Source: Antedon mediterranea
Taxonomy: Eukaryota; Echinodermata; Crinoidea; Comatulida; Antedonidae
Assembly: GCF_964355755.1 (NCBI RefSeq)
Contig: NC_092678.1
Location: forward strand, 13,924,922 to 13,988,921
Direction of reading: 5' to 3'
DNA length: 64,000 nt
In this document: one piece after another, positions 11,299 to 24,079 of the stretch
How the letters are laid out: each line of letters opens with the position of its first letter
How positions within the stretch are numbered: the first letter of the stretch is position 1
The notes under the pieces: model-generated
The model's input: the letters and a program-made list of their open reading frames with translations, nothing else
Databases searched by the model: none
What the model was told of the DNA's origin: nothing
Made by a program: the position numbers and the translations under genes

Positions 11299-12328
11299 CT
11301 TCATCGTTTTCATCAGAATGATCAAGGTGTTTCTCTTCTTTTTTCTTTTTCCATCATCTTCATCTTCTTCGAACGTTGACGTATCTTCACCTTTCCTTCT
11401 CATTTTTTTTGCTAACTCAAAATCAGTTGTTAATTTGCTTATTTTTCTGATTTTGAATAATTTCCAGTTTTCTCTATCTGGTTGTTCGTGTTTATACGCC
11501 AATTTTAAAATGTTTGATCGGCCAACCGGCCAATGTACTGCTCTGACAATTTGGTTGTCCTAAAAAAAACAATTACAATTCTTTTTTTGCAAAATAGAAC
11601 ATTAACAGCATAATTTTTAGGTTATTTCACTTGCAGCAATACAAACTAAAAATAGGACAGCAGTTTACTTGACCTCCTACAGACAGGATTGAACTTTTAA
11701 TATACTATCACATATTAAACATTGTATTTATGTATGTCAAACAACATGAAGCAAACATGTTTTCAGTCTAAATTTTGTATAATTCAATTCAATTCAAATT
11801 CAATTATTCACAAACACAGTTCCTACTAGTACTTGGTTTCGTCTGTATACTTTTACTATAAACTAATCACACGACTATGGTTTAACTAAAATCATAATTC
11901 CTGAATTAAACATTCTTTATGAGTAAGTAAGCACAAGATGTATGTGTAAGACACATAGCCCATTTCCGACAGGCGTGCTTGCAAAATTATTACCAACATA
12001 TATTACAAATATTCACATTGGACTATAATACCAGGAATCATTCGGTGAAATAGGGTCGAGGTATACCCAGGCAATAAAAAGTTTCTGACAAAATATGAAT
12101 AATTTATTGATTTATTTTTCTAAATATAGTATATTATTCCTCATACATTTTCAGAACACAGTTCTGTGAGAAAGGGGCTTAAGAGAGAGAATAACAAACA
12201 ATCTAAAAAAAATAGTGCTTACTTACACTATCTATCACTTCGGCTAACCATTTCTCTGATATATTTTCAACCGACTCTTCTTCTAATTCTGTGCCTTTAA
12301 ATATAACTACAGCATATCTTTGTTCCAT
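11299..12328 (-). CDS. Two-exon accessory ORF of an EnSpm/CACTA-like transposon
   Basis: Exon 1 is 12328-12227: ATG at 12328, 34 codons, ending at a strong donor GTAAGT. Exon 2 is 11559-11299: the acceptor is a T-run then AG, and the donor is GTAGGC. Joining at these sites keeps the frame with no stop. The N-terminus is hydrophobic (YAVVIFKG), then acidic; exon 2 has AVHWPVGRSN and ENWKLFKIRKI followed by acidic and basic low-complexity runs. The layout (short VVxF strand, tryptophan motif, ENW motif, acidic tail) resembles the second ORF that accompanies animal EnSpm-like transposases; that is from memory of the family. Later exons are not found. The transposase remnant lies upstream on the same strand, which fits a two-gene element. 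Confidence 0.5.
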
Positions 12329-12707
12329 TCTGTAAAGTTAAAAAGACTACATGTTATTGCTTTTTTCTCATAAAAAGTCTCATCTTTTTTGTTATGTCCG
12401 GTTGTCATAACTCTACATAGTAGCAGGTGCTCTACATAGATTTTGCCTTAGAAATACTGGTTTCTGAGTGAAAAGATATGTTTGTTTTTAAGTCTTTAAA
12501 AAAGGTATCAGATATAAATTAAATAAAAAATAAATAAAATTTAATTGTTAACTATTCTACTACATACATACAGTACTGTGTGTAATTGTAACTGATGAAA
12601 GTATGGTTGCACATTACGAAACCTCTTTTTTTTCAAATTAATCTACTATATCACAGTAGGACATACAGGTACAGCTAAGTTAAGATTTCTCAACTTCTTA
12701 GAATCAC
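12329..12707. other. Spacer between the two transposon ORFs
   Basis: AT-rich; no gene or repeat recognised. It probably holds the promoter or leader of the minus-strand accessory ORF. Confidence 0.4.
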
Positions 12708-14474
12708 TCAATTATAATGTAAAAAACCCATAAACACTGCAGCGTTGTCATCAATATTACACTTCATTGCTTTAAATCTTAAGTCTGTCCTTTTTATCTT
12801 TTTAATTGAGGTAAACCTGTTTCTAACTTTATGTATATTTATTATCTTGGAGTCACAAGGAGAGGTAAATAAACTTTCACTTCTGGCATATACCCTACAT
12901 AAAAAACTAGTAGAGTTCTCATCATAATGATCTTCAATAACTTCACAACAAGTGTCAGCTGATATAATGTAACAGTTATTTGGTGATTTAAATGATATAC
13001 TTGCAGGTGTTTGATTTAAGTTAACTCTTTCCTTCAATACATGTCTTTCACTTATTCTTTTTGCTATTTGCGAAATGGGATGTCTGCCAGACCTTACAAG
13101 TTTCTTTAAAGTGTACAATTATTCAGATTTCCAAACAAGTCGGCTTCATCTGCCAAATGTAAAAGTGTATGAACATTGTATATCAAAAATTCTTCGCCAT
13201 ACAAATTTCGCCCTTTTTCTACAAAACACACTATAACCGATGGGCATATTCCTTGTAGGCAAGTGCTAATTTTGAGTTTAAAAGTATACAGCAAGCTACA
13301 CTCAAGTACATAAAATGCTCATTATTTCTCATGTGAAAGGATTCTACTCAGGACAAGCTTTCCTGTGTAAAGTAAGAATTGGCGAAATTCAATGGCCTTC
13401 CATCTGTCTATTTCTGATAATCCTCTTGGTTTTCTCTGGAAATCATTGGTCACAAATATTTTTAACCCGATTAATTTATCACTCACAGTTTGTACTTGGG
13501 CAGACAAAAAACGAAATCTCAACAATCTGTTTGATCCTTGACCCACATCAACAACATTTTTTTCATAACACCAAGGCAAGTTTGATGCATAAAATCTAAA
13601 GGAAAAGATGTTATCCTACCAATCGGCAAGTCAAGGAATGGTGATTCATCATTGTGATGATGTTCTCTAAACTCTCGTTCCCTAAAATTTTGGTCTGTTC
13701 TTTTTTTTAAGTCTCTTGTTTGCAGGAACAACATTCTGCCATTTTTATGTTGCCCTCTTTGGCTAAATTTATCACACCCGTGATAGCCTGAGTAAAGCTT
13801 TGTACGTTTTACGAACACCCTGGCGGGTGCATCACATATTATGTACCGTATTTTGACTTGAACTCTCATTTCATTGACATCAAGTCCATTTTTTAGAAGA
13901 TGCTGTAAATCAGCTATGGTGTCTGAAAGAAAATCTAAGTTACTAGGTTTTGTAGAACTTTCGGTCAATGCAACAATAAAGACATAAGTTGGTGTCAAAT
14001 TGGCAATACAGCAAAGAACAGGCTAGATTGATGAACTAGAACTTTTAAACAATGGTGCACCATCAATATTAAAACCAATTTCAAGAGTTTTTATGTGAAA
14101 TAGCTTTGGTTTGCAGTAAATGTAAGCTTCTTTTAACACTTCAGTTAATCCAAAGTAGTGATATTTCATGTTTGATTTATTTCCAATTTCTACTGTTCTT
14201 ACTGTACCAAGCAAAGTGCATGCAGTACCAGGTAACTCTGAATGATGTCCAGTTAAAAATAATACTGAATCTTCATCAACTTCATAATTAGAACGGATGA
14301 TACATTCATAATTAGATCTGCTTTTAATGCTACTTTCTTTAACTTCATCAAATTGTCTGGATTTTCATTATCTCTCATTCGTTTTACTGCACGCAATGCT
14401 TTCATACAATTTCTTCTATATCTTTTTCTTTTCTCTTGCTTACTTAGTTCAGAATTCATAGTCAGTCTATCCAA
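12708..14474 (-). pseudogene. Decayed EnSpm/CACTA-like transposase
   Basis: The minus-strand similarity runs through several frames. A basic N-terminal piece (14474-14253) is followed by FNIDGAPLFKSSSSS with a stop near 14025. Next is a 159-codon block (13998-13519) with PSNLDFLSD, ICDAPARVFVKRTK, GYHGCDKFSQRG and PLDFMHQTCLGVMKK. Then come NDFQRKPRGLSEIDRWKA and EFRQFLLYTG (near 13440-13370), YNVHTLLHLADEADLFG (near 13170) and VRSGRHPISQIAKRI (near 13090). These are recurring motifs of animal tnp2/EnSpm-type transposases as I know them. Stops and frameshifts separate the blocks, so the gene is dead. Confidence 0.62.
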
Positions 14475-14567
14475 ATAATTATAATACAGTTAAACTCGCC
14501 GAAGTCAAAAAATCAACGAATTCAAATTTATTTTTATATCACTTCATTTTCCCTATACCTACAATTG

Positions 14568-14750
14568 TTAATACCGTATATATTCAAATAAACATGGGAG
14601 CGTTTATTCAAGAGAGGCGTTTATTCAGGGGAAGGCATTTATTTTTTTTTTTAGTGTGAAATGGTAAAATATATACACATAAACGCCCCTTCGAAATGAA
14701 AACTAGCTAGGCTACCTAGGCCTAGTTTACCATATCAAAATGTTTATCTC
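14568..14750. repeat. Dispersed repeat, GGCGTTTATTCAGGGG family
   Basis: A block with TATTCAAATAAACA, GGGAGCGTTTATTCAAG and TAGCTAGGCTACCTA. The same block recurs within both large duplicated units at about 19065-19245 and 27640-27830. AATAAAC/GTTTATT pairs give it a hairpin character. Likely a non-autonomous element; no coding. Confidence 0.65.
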
Positions 14751-14940
14751 ATGGTAATGTACATAATACATTTTATTACAATATTATAAAATATTGGAAT
14801 GCACTTTCCATTAATATAAAAAAATTGCAATACTTTAAATAGTTTTAAATACAATGTAAAGTCACTTTTATCTGAAAGAATACCTGTGTATTTACTTACT
14901 TGTTTCCCGTACACTTTCGTCTACGGGATCGAGGCGAAGC

Positions 14941-17059
14941 ACTCAGTGCTTAAAAGCCCCTCTTAGCAATAAAATCATATTCTATATAGGGTGAAAACTT
15001 CAGCGGGTGGTTAGACCATGCGACGTTAAGTTTTGCTTTGAACAAGTTCCCCGTAGCACATGAAACTATATCCATAGGCAGAGCATTCCATAAGAGAATA
15101 ACTCTCCTGGAGAACGTGTCCCTCCTAATATTAGGACGAGAGCTTTTAAACTTGAGTTTATATGGGTGTCCACGGGTCCAAGATTCTAGATCAAATTCAA
15201 AAAATGTGTTGATCGAAATACGATCGAAACCTTTAACTATCCTAAAAACTTGGATAATATCCGCTCTCTGCCTTTGATATCTCATGGTAGGAAGACCAAG
15301 AATTCTCAAACGTTGTTCATAAGGAATATTACGGTACCTAGGAATCAATCTTGTTGCTCTTTGCTGGACCTTCTCTATTTTATCCTGATCTCGTTTTCTA
15401 ATAGGATTATAAACAGTGTTACAATATTCAAGCGTTGGCCTGACAATAGATTTATACAGCTTCAAAAATCCATCTTTATTCAAGAATTTAAAAGATCTAT
15501 AAATCATTCCTAGTTTCTTATTAGCTCTTTTACAAATATCCGCTACATGCAAATAAAAGATTAAACTAGGATCAAAGGTAACACCTAGATCTTTCTCCTG
15601 CTTTACCTCATGTAGTAAATTACCAGCCATTGAATACAAGAAATTGGGATTATCACGACCATAATGAAATACTTTACACTTAGTGTCATTAAATGGCAAT
15701 TGCCAAACATTAGACCAATTGGAAGCACTGTCAATGTCTCTTTGAAATAAATCCGCATCATCATTGTTATTTACCACTCTATACAACTTGGTGTCGTCTG
15801 CAAATAAACATATACTAGATTCGATAACATCAGGTAAATCGTTAATGAAGATTGAAAATAAGATTGGGCCCACAACGCTACCCTGTGAAATTCCACTTAA
15901 TACTGGAGCCTGTGATGACAAATGACCATTGACACTAACTCGTTGTGTTCTATTTGACAAATAATTAGAGAACCATCCTAGTAGATTTCCCGTAATACCA
16001 AAACCTTTCAATTTGACTAGAAGCCTTTGGTGCGGCACACTATCAAAGGCCTTTTTATAGTCTAAATAGACACAATCAAAGCTATCATGGTTATCCAGGT
16101 TAGTAGTCCAACTCTCCAGGACATCAAGTAGTTGCAATGCACATGATCTACCTTGTCTGAATCCAAATTGCTCATTGCACAAAAGACCATTACTCTTAAG
16201 ATACATTACAAGTTTATCCCTAATAATCCTTTCCATCATTTTCCCTATGACCGACGTTAAACTAACCGGTCTGTAGTTAGCCGGGTCCTCCTTTTTGCCT
16301 TTCTTAAATATAGGTATTACAATTGCCTCCTTCCACGATAGAGGGGCCTTCTGATCATTGAATAATCTAGTGAATATTAGATTGAGAGGGTAAGCAATTT
16401 GATCCTTTAATTCAATCAAAACCCGTGGGTGAAAGCCATCGGGGCCAGCTGACTTATCTATAACTAAGTTAGACAACAGCTTATGAATATCTTCTACATT
16501 AAACTCAATATCTGACAAGGAAGCCTCAATCTTTTTATCAAGATTCGGAACATTCGATAAGTTCTCCTTACAAAACACACTGCTAAAAAAAGAATTAAAA
16601 GACTCGGCTTTATCTTGGTCATCTACAACAAGTTTACCTTCAACATTTCCAAGAGTAGGAATACCAGATCTGGTGTTTAACTGAGAATTTACATAACGCC
16701 AAAAAGACTTTTCATTGACTTTAACCTCATTTGCAATCTTATTTTCGAAGATGCTTTTAGAACTCTTAATCAAATTGACAATATCATTCCTTACTCTAAT
16801 GAACGTGTTCCATTTGACACTAGCACAGTCATGCCCTTTACGTTTTGCTTTGATATACTGTTTCCAGCATTTATTCTTCTGTTTAATAGACTTATCAACC
16901 TCATTTAGTATACCACAAAGGTCTCTTAACATTTCCAGACAAGTGTTTCTTACACTTTGGAACAAACTGTTCCATACCTCTAGATAAGATCTCATCAAAA
17001 GAACCGTGCGAGTGTAACCCGTCCTTATCCAATAACTCAGTGTCCCAATCGAAACAGTT
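14941..17059 (-). pseudogene. 5'-truncated Jockey/CR1-type LINE (RT ORF)
   Basis: An open frame of about 680 codons (16998-14950) encodes a LINE reverse transcriptase. Fingers and palm motifs are DKSAGPDGFHP, PIFKKGKKEDPANYRPVSL, GFRQGRS and AFDSVPHQ; SGISQGSVVGPILFSIFIND and the active site FADDTKLY follow. The C-terminus has DLGVTFD, YKSIVRPTLEYC, QQRATRLIP and VILLWNALP, typical of Jockey/CR1-like LINEs. Upstream (17059-about 16900) the junction to the endonuclease lies in a different frame (FDWDTELL, RPLWYT), so there is a frameshift. The endonuclease itself is missing. The long clean RT frame suggests recent insertion. Confidence 0.9.
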
Positions 17060-17220
17060 ATGTACAGTATTTTATATATTTTTAACTTTAAGCAATTGTA
17101 TTATGTGCAATTAAACGCTTAGTGCCACGGGCGGCGTTAGAAACCCCATGGGACATGCGTTGAAAACCCCTAGTCGGCGTTACACACCAAACGTTCCTTC
17201 TGTGTTTGAGGGCGATAATC
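17060..17220. other. Spacer between LINE and duplicated region
   Basis: No gene; weak similarity to the LINE linker may extend to about 17090. Confidence 0.4.
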
Positions 17221-17476
17221 ACTAACTTCTGCTTGTCTGAGGATTCTGGGATAGCGATCAATCGAAAAATTTTCTTTCGAAAAATGTCAACGAAAACATT
17301 TTCGCTATAGGAAAATCTTTTGGAAATATTAATTAAAAACTGATTAATTAATCAAAATCATGTTGTTTGTGGATTACACGTTCCCCGTATCTAGTCAGAC
17401 AACCGGAAACACTGACTCCTTTGTTGAACAAGGGCAACAGCCATTAAGTCGCGTGCTACAATGCATAGTGATACCG

Positions 17477-17527
17477 GACCGACAGACAGACCGACAGACC
17501 GACAGACAGACAGACCAACCGACCGAC
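17477..17527 (+). repeat. GACA/GACC microsatellite
   Basis: Interleaved GACA and GACC tetramers following GTGATACCG. The same type of array recurs at 18123-18215, 21293-21366, 21974-22036 and 47812-47866, and reversed at 50873-50905. Confidence 0.9.
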
Positions 17528-18122
17528 ATAGTGAACTATACTGACCGAAATTACTGAACATGTTTAAAAATGTTGAAATGTTTAAAAACATTTATATTTT
17601 TTTAATTTACACGTGCGTAGCCTGTCACTTTTGACGTGCTCGTATAACGTAATTTCGAGTTGAAAAGTAAGTCAAGAAAACAGAAATCGGGCAAAAAGAG
17701 TGCGCAATAACATTTAACGCACAGTGCGCGCGCAAAAATATGCTCACTCATGGCTATTTTGTAAACGCTTAAAATTGCCTGAAACGTACTCTTATTTCAT
17801 CGAAAATAAATTTTGAAAATTTTAAGCGCGCGTACGCATGCGTTACATGCGCTACGCACGTAATTGTATTGCCATATGATGATTTATGCCATGAAATTTA
17901 TGAGTACCAAATTTTATTTAATTGTGATTCATGGTTGTGAAGATATGATTACAAACGTGACTTCGTTAAATCGTGCGTAGACCGCGTAATTTTTTATTGC
18001 GCAGCGTGAAAACATAACCACATTGATTCCTGGCCTTAAGGAATATACTGTGAAAAATTGACCTAGCTAGATTAAACTGATATCAAGATAAGATCAGAAA
18101 GCGATAAAACGCATAGTGATAC

Positions 18123-18158
18123 CGGACCGACAGACCGACAGACAGACAGACATTAACC

Positions 18159-18193
<35 letters not shown>

Positions 18194-18215
18194 CGACCAA
18201 CCGACCGGCCGACAT
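18123..18215 (+). repeat. GACA/GACC microsatellite
   Basis: Longest array of the family in the window. It ends with CGACATAGTGAACTATAGAG followed by the GTCGC...GCGAC palindrome that closes this repeat family. Confidence 0.9.
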
Positions 18216-18739
18216 AGTGAACTATAGAGTCGCTTCCACGCGACTAAAAATGTGCAACGCGAGAAGGATTGTTTGTAGGCCCATGCAGCACGTTGTCAGA
18301 ATTTACTCGCCTGAGCAACTTGCTTGTAGTGGGCATGCCCAGACTAACGATGGTGATAGGATGGTTTGATTGGGCCTAGGCTAAAATTATACGATGGCGG
18401 TTTATTTGAATAAAATAACTCGTATCTAACTCTCCTATTATTACTTTTGTTCAAGTAAATGTACATTTATAGGTATGTATTATAAATATTTGTTTCTTGG
18501 GGTTTCCTAAATATCATTTTATTATCGTTTTTATACGATTTTTTAAAGCAATTTCTTGGAAAGTTTATTTAATTTAATAATAATTTAATTATTGTTTTTA
18601 GAAACATATTTTCATACATTTATGATAAAATGATGAAATTACTGTTTTAAAAATGTCAACTCCCTGGAGTACTATACAAATGCTGTTCTGAAAAGAATTC
18701 GGTTGAGGGGAAATGGCTCTCTCTTGGGAATTTGGTACT

Positions 18740-19033
18740 AATTAACGCTTAAACATTGCAATATTTTAACTAAATTTCAAAATACGTACCTGTGTAATCC
18801 TTCATTTTATGTTTTCTGTGCAATTTGTTAACCTTTTAGTAGTCTTAGGGCGCTTTAAGTGCAATTAACAGTGTTATTTTTATGTCTGAGGACCCCAATA
18901 GAAATAAGTTTTCTTTTAAACTTTCTTATTCCTCGGTTCATTCTATTAATATTGTTATCTTGTTCTTTTTTCTATGTTATGTTTGTCTTTGTATTTTTGA
19001 GTGAACCAAATAAAACTGAACTGAACTGAAAAT
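18740..19033 (+). mobile_element. LINE 3'-end-like fragment
   Basis: A GAGGACCCCAATAGAAATAAG segment, T-rich tract and terminal AATAAAACTGAACTGAACTG with short tandem pentamers resemble the 3' UTR and tail of CR1/L2-type LINEs. The second copy is at about 27317-27604. Confidence 0.5.
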
Positions 19034-19854
19034 GTCACTTCATTTTCCCTATACCTACAATGGTTAATATTAAATACCATATTTATTCAAATAAACACGG
19101 GAGCTTTTATTCAAGGGAGGCGTTTATTCAGGGGAAGGCGTTGATTTTTTTTAGAGTAAAATGGTGAAATATATACACAAATAAATGCCCCTTCAGAATG
19201 AAAACTAGCTAGGCTACCTATAGGCCTAGTTTACCATTTCAAAATTTTAATTAAAATTACCGGTTTGTTCGGAATTTCTTCTCTGGGCCTAATAAGTTAT
19301 TTATAGTTCATAGTTCATTTTATTTGTCCATACGGAAATTCTTGTGATCATATAATATATAGATAGTCGCCCTTTCTTCTCTGTGCCTAATAAGTTATTT
19401 ATAGTTCATAGTTCATTTTATTTGTCCATACGGAAATTCTTGTGATCATATAATATATAGATAGTCGCCCTATATCTTATCATATTGCCTGGTTAAGCCT
19501 TAGAAGTATAATAATATATATAGTTTATCAGGCTAGTTAGTTAGGCACAGTTAGGCATCACTAGTATCAGACGTCTAGTCTAGGGCTAGGCCTATCTAGG
19601 ATAGCATAGTACTTGGTACTTGGTTTGTCCTCCTGAATCTTCCACGAGCGAGGGAAATTAACTAGATAGGAGGTCTCAGTGAAGTAGGCGCGCCTACCAC
19701 AATAGACTTTCCTAGATTATATGGCCTATACTAATACTAGGCATAACATCAATTCATAAACATTCTATTTACGTATGCAAAATATTAGATACCTAATAAT
19801 GTTATCTCTATTTTTACAGTAAAAATATAATTAACTTACTTTATAAAAACGCAA

Positions 19855-20506
19855 CCTCGTTTTTACAACGTGTATGCCGAACGTTTGCTTTGAACGTTGT
19901 ATAAATGTTATATTTGGAGTTAATCAAGACTTTAAAATGTTATGTTAATAAGTAACATAAAATATACGTTATTATAATACGTTTTTATAACATTATTATT
20001 ACATCTTAAATTAACGTTATGTTATAGTTTGCATTTTACATTTGTACAACGTATTTCACAAAGTTTGTCTTAAACGTTGTATAAGCGTTATACTTGTACA
20101 TTATCAAGACGTTAAAATGTTACGTTAATAAATAACATTACAACTAAGTTATTAAAAAACGTTTCTATAACATTATTATTACATCTTAAATTAACGTTAG
20201 TTTATAGTTTGTATTTTACCTTCGTATAACGTATTATTAACGTTTGTCTTAAATGTTGTATACATGTTATATTGGTACGTTATCAAGACTTCAAAATGTT
20301 ACGTTAATAAATAAAATATAAACTACGTTATTATAATACGTTTTTATAACATTATTATTACATCTTAAATTAACGTTAGTTTATAGTTTGTATTTTAGGT
20401 TTGTATAGCGTATTTCTGAACGTTTGTCTTGAACGTTGTATAAATGTTATATTGGTACGTTATCAAGACGTCAAAATGTTACGTTAATAAATAACATATA
20501 ACGTAC
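19855..20506. repeat. ~180-bp satellite, about 3.6 copies
   Basis: The phrase ATAACATTATTATTACATC recurs at intervals of 180 and 179 bp, with AACGTTGTATAA-type palindromic words in each unit. The array is absent from segment B copy 2, which runs straight from the left to the right flank. No coding. Confidence 0.85.
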
Positions 20507-20810
20507 ATTGTCGTTTAGAGAAACAAATAAATATACACATGAGTTATGTAGTCAACTCAAATTAGCACCCTGGGAATTAGACCTACTTCCGAAAGAGAAA
20601 TTTATCATAAAATGCGTCAACATTTTTTATTTGGACTTATTTCAACAAACTTGTGTTTTGTATGTAACATTAGTGTTGACGGATGGGTACAAGAGGAACA
20701 CTTTTTAAATATATTCTTTATATCTTTATTCTTCCATGTTTTATAGGCCTATAAATAATATCACAATAATACAGTACAACATTTGCGATTTAATACTTTG
20801 TTTTTTTTTA
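20506..20810 (-). mobile_element. Fragment of the window's Helitron family
   Basis: ACATTGTCGTTTAGAGAAAC through TTTGCGATTTAATACTTTG matches the interior of the Helitron copies at 40144-41383 and 49918-51040. Both termini are missing. Confidence 0.65.
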
Positions 20811-21292
20811 TCTTTTCTCATTTCATATAATATATAATACATTTCCGTTTCCTCAGTAGTTTTACTTTTTTTTCTATTAACACATGTTATTTTCACCATC
20901 CTACTTAACATCTAATATTCAATTAACAATGTTTGTTTTTTCTTCTGATTAGAACAATCAGTTGTATTCATTTCGTAACCTATTCTTATATAATTTCTAC
21001 TAGTACTGATTTCTTTTTTTGTATACTAACTAACTTCTGCTTGTCTGAAGATTCTGGGATAGCCTTTATTCGATCAGGCGTAAAATTTTCTTTCGAAAAA
21101 TGTCAACGAAAACATTTTCGCTATAGGAAAATCTTTTGGAAATATTAATTAAAAACTGATTAATTAATCAAAATCATGTTGTTTGTGGATTACACGTTCC
21201 CCGTATCTAGTCAGACAACCGGAAACACTGACTCCTTTGTTGAACAAGGCCAACAACCATTAAGTCGCGTGCTACAATGCATAGTGATACCG

Positions 21293-21366
21293 GACCGACA
21301 GACAGACCGACAGACAGACCAAACAGACCAACAAACAGACCGACAGACTGACAGACCGACCGACCG
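21293..21366 (+). repeat. GACA/GACC microsatellite
   Basis: Segment A copy 2 counterpart of 17477-17527, longer and with variant AACAGACC units. Confidence 0.9.
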
Positions 21367-21970
21367 AAATAGTGAACTAGTGAACTATACTGACCGAAAT
21401 TACTGAACATGTTTAAAAATGTTGAAATGTTTAAAAACATTTATATTTTTTTAATTTACACGTGCGTAGCCTGTAACTTTTGACGTGCTCGTATAACGTA
21501 ATTTCGAGTTGAAAAGTAAGTCAAGAAAACAGAAATCGGGCAAAAAGTGTGCGCAACAACATTTAACGCGCAGTGCGCGCGCAAAAATATGCGCACTCAT
21601 GGCAATTTTGTAAACGCTTAAAATTGCCTGAAACGTACTCTTATTTCATCAAAAATAAATTTTGAAAATTTTAAGTGCGCGTGCGCATGCGTTACATGCG
21701 CTACGCACGTCATTGTATTGCCATATGATGATTTATGCCCTGAAATTTATGAGTACCAAATTTTATTTAATTGTGATTCATGGTTGTGAAGATATGATTA
21801 CAAACGTGATTTCGTTCAATCGTGCGTAGACCGCGTAATTTTTTATTGTGCACCGTGAAAACATAACCACATTGATTCCTGGCCATAAGGAATATGCTGT
21901 GAAAAATTGACCTAGCTAGATTAAACTGATATCAAGATAAGGTCAGAAAGCGATAAAACGCATAGTGATA

Positions 21971-22036
21971 CCGGACCGACAGACCGACAGACAGACAGAC
22001 AGACAGACCGACCAACCGACCAACCGACCGGCCGAC
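21971..22036 (+). repeat. GACA/GACC microsatellite
   Basis: Copy 2 counterpart of 18123-18215, shortened. Confidence 0.9.
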
Positions 22037-23250
22037 ATAGTGAACTATAGAGTCGCTTCCACGCGACTAAAAATGTGCAACGCGAAGGATTGTTTGTAGG
22101 CCCATGCAGCACGTTGTCAGAATTTACTCGCCTGAGCAACTTGCTTGTAGTGGGCATGCTCAGACTAACGATGGTGATAGGATGGTTTGATTGGGCCTAG
22201 GCTAAAATTATACGATGGCGGTTTATTTGAATAAAATAACTCGTATCTAACTCTCCTATTATTACTTTCGTTCAAGTAAATGTACATTTATAGGTATGTA
22301 TTATAAATATTTGTTTCTTGGGGTTTCCTAAATATCATTTTATTATCGTTTTTATACGATTTTTTAAAGCAATTTCTTAGAAAGTTTATTTAATTTAAAA
22401 ATAGATTAATTATTGTTTTTAGAAACATATTTTCATACATTTATGATAAAATGATGAAATTACTGTTTTAAAAATGTCAACTCCCTGGAGTACTATACAA
22501 ATGCTGTTCTGAAAAGAATTCGGTTGAGGGGAAATGGCTCTCTCTTGGGAATTTGGTACCATTACGCGGACCAGGCTACTTTAGCGTTACGTTTGGCATC
22601 CACTGAATCAGTGGATGACCTATCCCCTCAACATGTCAATTGTGGTATAAGTTGACAGGAATAATACTCTGTGGTGTAATAAAAATGCCAGCGTGTTTAT
22701 TTAAGACTGCAAGTGTTAAGAATAACTTGTTGTCCATTATCAACTTCCTCTTACCAATGACCAATAGCAAACAGGCACTGCTTGTCAATCAGGTCCTCAC
22801 TGACTGGGTATTAACCAATCAATTTACTATTAGATAGGTCACTGATTTTATACAATAGTTTGCGGGAAATTTGATTTCTGACCTTATACAGGAATAAATA
22901 CTTTAGTGGTTGTTTATAATCTAATCTAAATATTTCTCAATGCTGCTTTATGCAAAGCAAAGGAATTTAACTAGAACTACAGACACATTAAATAAATACT
23001 TTTAAACATGAACAATAGTTTTGCTAGGGAATTGGGATGGCCGTGTGATATTCAATTTATTAAATTTAATGGGAAAGTACAGTATATATATTTCACAAAA
23101 TGACTTAAAATATCTTCGTATGTCATCAGGCAGCATTTTAAAGGCCATGGAAGCCCTTTGGTCGATTTTGGGAACAAAATGGATTGATAGTCAATCATGA
23201 GTACTTCCGAACAGTGCTATAAATGTATCACGAAAGCATATTAGTGTTTC

Positions 23251-23490
23251 ATGTTTTATTCACCTGTTGTTGGGTGGTGGACATCTTGTAGACAATATGT
23301 ACAGCAGCAACAAACATACATAATTGATACAAATGAACACAATTTAAATTTGATAACTCTACGCGATTTTATACGAGATAAATGCGTAGACTCGGTCATC
23401 AATGACCGTCTACTTGATAATATAAACGACGAGCCCGTGGTTGAAATTACCTGGAAGAAAATGTACAACAGAACTATTAGAAAGAATTAA
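23251..23490 (+). CDS. Unrecognised protein-like ORF inside the TIR element
   Basis: An 80-codon plus-strand frame. The part from about 23310 (YIIDTNEHNLNLITLRDFIR onward, with DEPVVEITWKK) has a balanced composition unlike the repeats around it. It is followed by a stop at 23488. No family recognised; it may be an exon or remnant of the element's own gene, or captured sequence. Confidence 0.3.
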   Translation: MFYSPVVGWWTSCRQYVQQQQTYIIDTNEHNLNLITLRDFIRDKCVDSVINDRLLDNINDEPVVEITWKKMYNRTIRKN

Positions 23491-24079
23491 TCGCAAAAGG
23501 GTTAGGCCTAAGCCAGATATACCATGGAGTTCAAATATCCCCCGCCATTCCTCTTGATGGATTGAGGCGGCAGGCCTCAAAGCGATTTTAAAATTGAATG
23601 GAAGCGCATCGAAAATCAATAAAAGATCTTTCTCGGAAGATTCATTGTGGAGGAAAATCTGACTTGCTGCATGCGTTTGCATGGTAGGTAGAAATCAACA
23701 GTGCCGATAAAAATAAAATAATTAACAAATTCTTATCAGATAGATCTACGTAAATGTGTGAAGTAGGACTAAAGAGGTCTTATTTACAGTATATCAGTAG
23801 GCCTAATATATATTCGTATAAAATATCCTAATTTCCACAACTCAGGATTATGTCCATAATGATATCAATAGTAAGATTCTGTTATAGGCCTATGCGTGAT
23901 TTTTTTTTATTAAGCCACTAATTTTTCATTATCATACATTAAATTCAATTATACCATACACAATTCAGTGATTATTTTACAGTTATTTTCTCATTTTCCC
24001 AATTGTCTTTTCTCTTACAGGTAATAACGTGGTACGTGCTTCATGATTGATGGTAAAATTAATTTATACCTGTAACAAT

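Larger units (their letters stand above)
17221..18736. repeat. Segment A, copy 1 of ~3.8-kb tandem duplication
   Basis: 17221-18736 matches 21029-22559 almost throughout, from ACTAACTTCTGCTTGTCTGA to GGGAATTTGGTAC. Within it are two GACA/GACC microsatellites and an AGTCGCGTG...CACGCGACT pair around the microsatellite. No gene: the short ORFs are shared between copies but interrupted by simple repeats. In copy 1 segment A continues directly into segment B at 18737. Confidence 0.92.
18737..21028. repeat. Segment B, copy 1 of the tandem duplication
   Basis: Matches 27315-29520. It begins TAATTAACGCTTAAAC and includes a LINE-like 3' end, the GGCGTTTATTCAGGGG repeat, a ~180-bp satellite absent from copy 2, and a piece of the Helitron family (about 20506-20800). 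It ends at TTTTTTGTATAC before segment A copy 2. No gene. Confidence 0.9.
21029..22559. repeat. Segment A, copy 2
   Basis: Near-identical to 17221-18736, with indels mainly in the two microsatellites. It ends at GGTAC, exactly where the 22560-27314 element begins. Confidence 0.92.

Noticed and set aside
17360-17557. ORF beginning MLFVDYTFPVSSQTTG, also at 21176
   Set aside because: It is shared by both duplicated segments only because the DNA is duplicated; it runs into the GACA microsatellite and has no domain.
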